From Paraglaciecola arctica (GTDB lineage Bacteria > Pseudomonadota > Gammaproteobacteria > Enterobacterales > Alteromonadaceae), in assembly GCA_003232445.1 (NCBI GenBank), contig QIJM01000608.1, positions 1 to 5,705 on the forward strand: a DNA stretch of 5,705 bases, written 5' to 3'. The notes under the pieces were generated by a model, which was not told where the DNA came from, ran no database searches, and saw only the letters and a list, made by a program, of their open reading frames with translations. The translations under genes were made by a program, and so were the position numbers. The stretch's first letter is position 1; every line of letters begins with the position of its first letter. Positions 4,922 through 5,705 of this stretch are shown here, one piece after another.

Positions 4922-5653
4922 ACAAATTTAAGTGTAAATTTAAACAAAATTGCTCTTTTAAGAAATTCAAGAGGGCGTGATTTTCCAAACGTAGTTAAAT
5001 TTGCGAATAAAATGATTGCATTAGGGGTGCAAGGTATCACAGTCCACCCGCGGCAAGACGAACGTCATATTACAAAAAGTGATGCAATAGATTTGGGAGA
5101 ATTGCTTTCAAAAAATTCAGAAGTAGAATTTAATATTGAAGGCTATCCTTCACAAGATTTTATGGAGTTAGTAGCAAGGATACAACCTGACCAGTGTACT
5201 TTAGTTCCTGATAGCCCAGACCAATTAACCTCTGATCATGGGTGGAACTTAGAAAAAGATGGTGGTTTTGTTCAAAATATTTGTAGCCAACTAACTTCTG
5301 AAGGAATTAGAAGCTCTATTTTTATTGACCCAAATCCGAGTCAAATTAAATTAGTAGCAAATACCGGAGCAGATAGAATTGAGCTATACACAGAAGAGTA
5401 TGCTTCAACTTTTAACCAGTCAGTGCATGAAGCTGTATTTAATCAATATAGAGAATCAGCAGTTGAAGCCCAAAAATTAGGAATAGGTGTTAATGCTGGG
5501 CATGATTTAGACTTAACAAATTTATCAAAATTTTTAACCATTAATGGAATTCTTGAGGTTTCAATTGGCCATGTACTTACAGTTGAATGTATAGAGTATG
5601 GAATGAAAAATATTATTGGTAAATATCTTAAAACGTGTAGTTCAACCAATTGA
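4919..5653 (+). CDS. pdxJ: Pyridoxine 5'-phosphate synthase, Bacteroidetes-like divergent form
   Basis: A 244-residue TIM-barrel enzyme that condenses 3-amino-2-oxopropyl phosphate with 1-deoxy-D-xylulose 5-phosphate to give pyridoxine 5'-phosphate, the last ring-forming step of the DXP-dependent vitamin B6 route in the cytosol. Aligned with E. coli PdxJ from memory: LRNSRG 14-19, ITVHPRQDERHI 40-51 with catalytic H43 (E. coli H45) and R45, FNIEG with E74 (E72), TLVPD 94-98, SIFID 133-137, RIELYTEEYA 153-162, VNAGHDL 191-197 with H195 (H193) and SIGH 215-218. The key residues are present, so activity is likely. VNLNKI replaces the proteobacterial VNIDHI, and DERHI, FNIEG, SIFID and IELYTEEYA recall Bacteroidetes PdxJ. 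It is generally A+T richer than polB. The ATG lies inside the GTTATATG core, with only AGG 4 nt upstream as ribosome binding site. Confidence 0.92.
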   Translation: MTNLSVNLNKIALLRNSRGRDFPNVVKFANKMIALGVQGITVHPRQDERHITKSDAIDLGELLSKNSEVEFNIEGYPSQDFMELVARIQPDQCTLVPDSPDQLTSDHGWNLEKDGGFVQNICSQLTSEGIRSSIFIDPNPSQIKLVANTGADRIELYTEEYASTFNQSVHEAVFNQYRESAVEAQKLGIGVNAGHDLDLTNLSKFLTINGILEVSIGHVLTVECIEYGMKNIIGKYLKTCSSTN

Positions 5654-5657
5654 AAAG

Positions 5658-5687
5658 TATAACAAATCACTACTGAGCATGGCGTTA
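5658..5687 (+). other. Possible start of a second attC-like site after pdxJ
   Basis: GTATAACAAA begins 3 nt after the pdxJ stop and repeats the TATAACAAA found in the site upstream of pdxJ. GGCGTTA follows at 5681-5687, a sequence seen at the right end of many attC sites, but it is too close (about 30 bp) to complete a site. The window ends soon after, so a longer structure cannot be judged. Confidence 0.25.
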
Positions 5688-5705
5688 ATGTATCAATCAT
5701 TGAAA

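Noticed and set aside
4741..4980. A 79-codon open frame spanning the end of the small gene, the attC-like site and the start of pdxJ
   Set aside because: It overlaps two better-supported genes in another frame, and it has no ribosome site and no recognisable family pattern.
5641..5654. TTCAA-CCAA-TTGAA hairpin at the pdxJ stop as a terminator
   Set aside because: The 5-bp A+T-rich stem is weak and no T-tract follows.

Overview
The window looks like chromosomal DNA of a marine gammaproteobacterium, most likely of the Alteromonadales (Alteromonas/Paraglaciecola/Colwellia type). The basis is a gammaproteobacterial-type 6-phosphogluconate dehydrogenase and a full-length family-B DNA polymerase II that I can align by memory with E. 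coli PolB along its whole length, both with moderate G+C. The genus is inference only.

Layout. (1) Positions 1-722, minus strand: the first 240 codons of gnd, running off the left edge. (2) 723-1084: a gene-free spacer with one inverted repeat and, at its right end, a strong -35 box and an 18-bp palindrome that look like the promoter and operator of the next genes. (3) 1085-1692: a two-gene toxin-antitoxin operon, an AbrB-type antitoxin followed 2 nt later by a PemK/MazF-type endoribonuclease, closest in my memory to ChpS/ChpB. (4) 1693-1964: gene-free, with a 61-bp nested inverted repeat. (5) 1965-4328: polB, intact, with all exonuclease and polymerase motifs and a C-terminal clamp-binding peptide; its last codons overlap a terminator-like hairpin. 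(6) 4329-4574: gene-free, with a degenerate GACGAG-type repeat and a perfect 15-bp tandem duplication. (7) 4575-4799: a small amphi-Trp-domain protein. (8) 4919-5653: a divergent pdxJ (pyridoxine 5'-phosphate synthase) that resembles the Bacteroidetes type rather than the proteobacterial type.

The most interesting part is the right-hand 1.2 kb. The small amphi-Trp gene is bounded by GTTATATGGCC on the left and its exact reverse complement GGCCATATAAC on the right. The right copy is followed by AAA, an imperfect hairpin and another GTTATATG. This is the arrangement of an integron gene cassette (5' TTRRRY-like end, gene, attC with R'' and R' cores). The pdxJ ATG lies inside the second GTTATATG, and a further TATAACAAA follows the pdxJ stop, so pdxJ may be a second cassette. 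No integrase gene is in the window, the attC-like site is not canonical, and the site left of the first cassette is not recognisable, so this remains a hypothesis.

The genes do not form one pathway. gnd and polB are core housekeeping or repair genes; the toxin-antitoxin pair and the two right-hand genes look like accessory insertions around polB.
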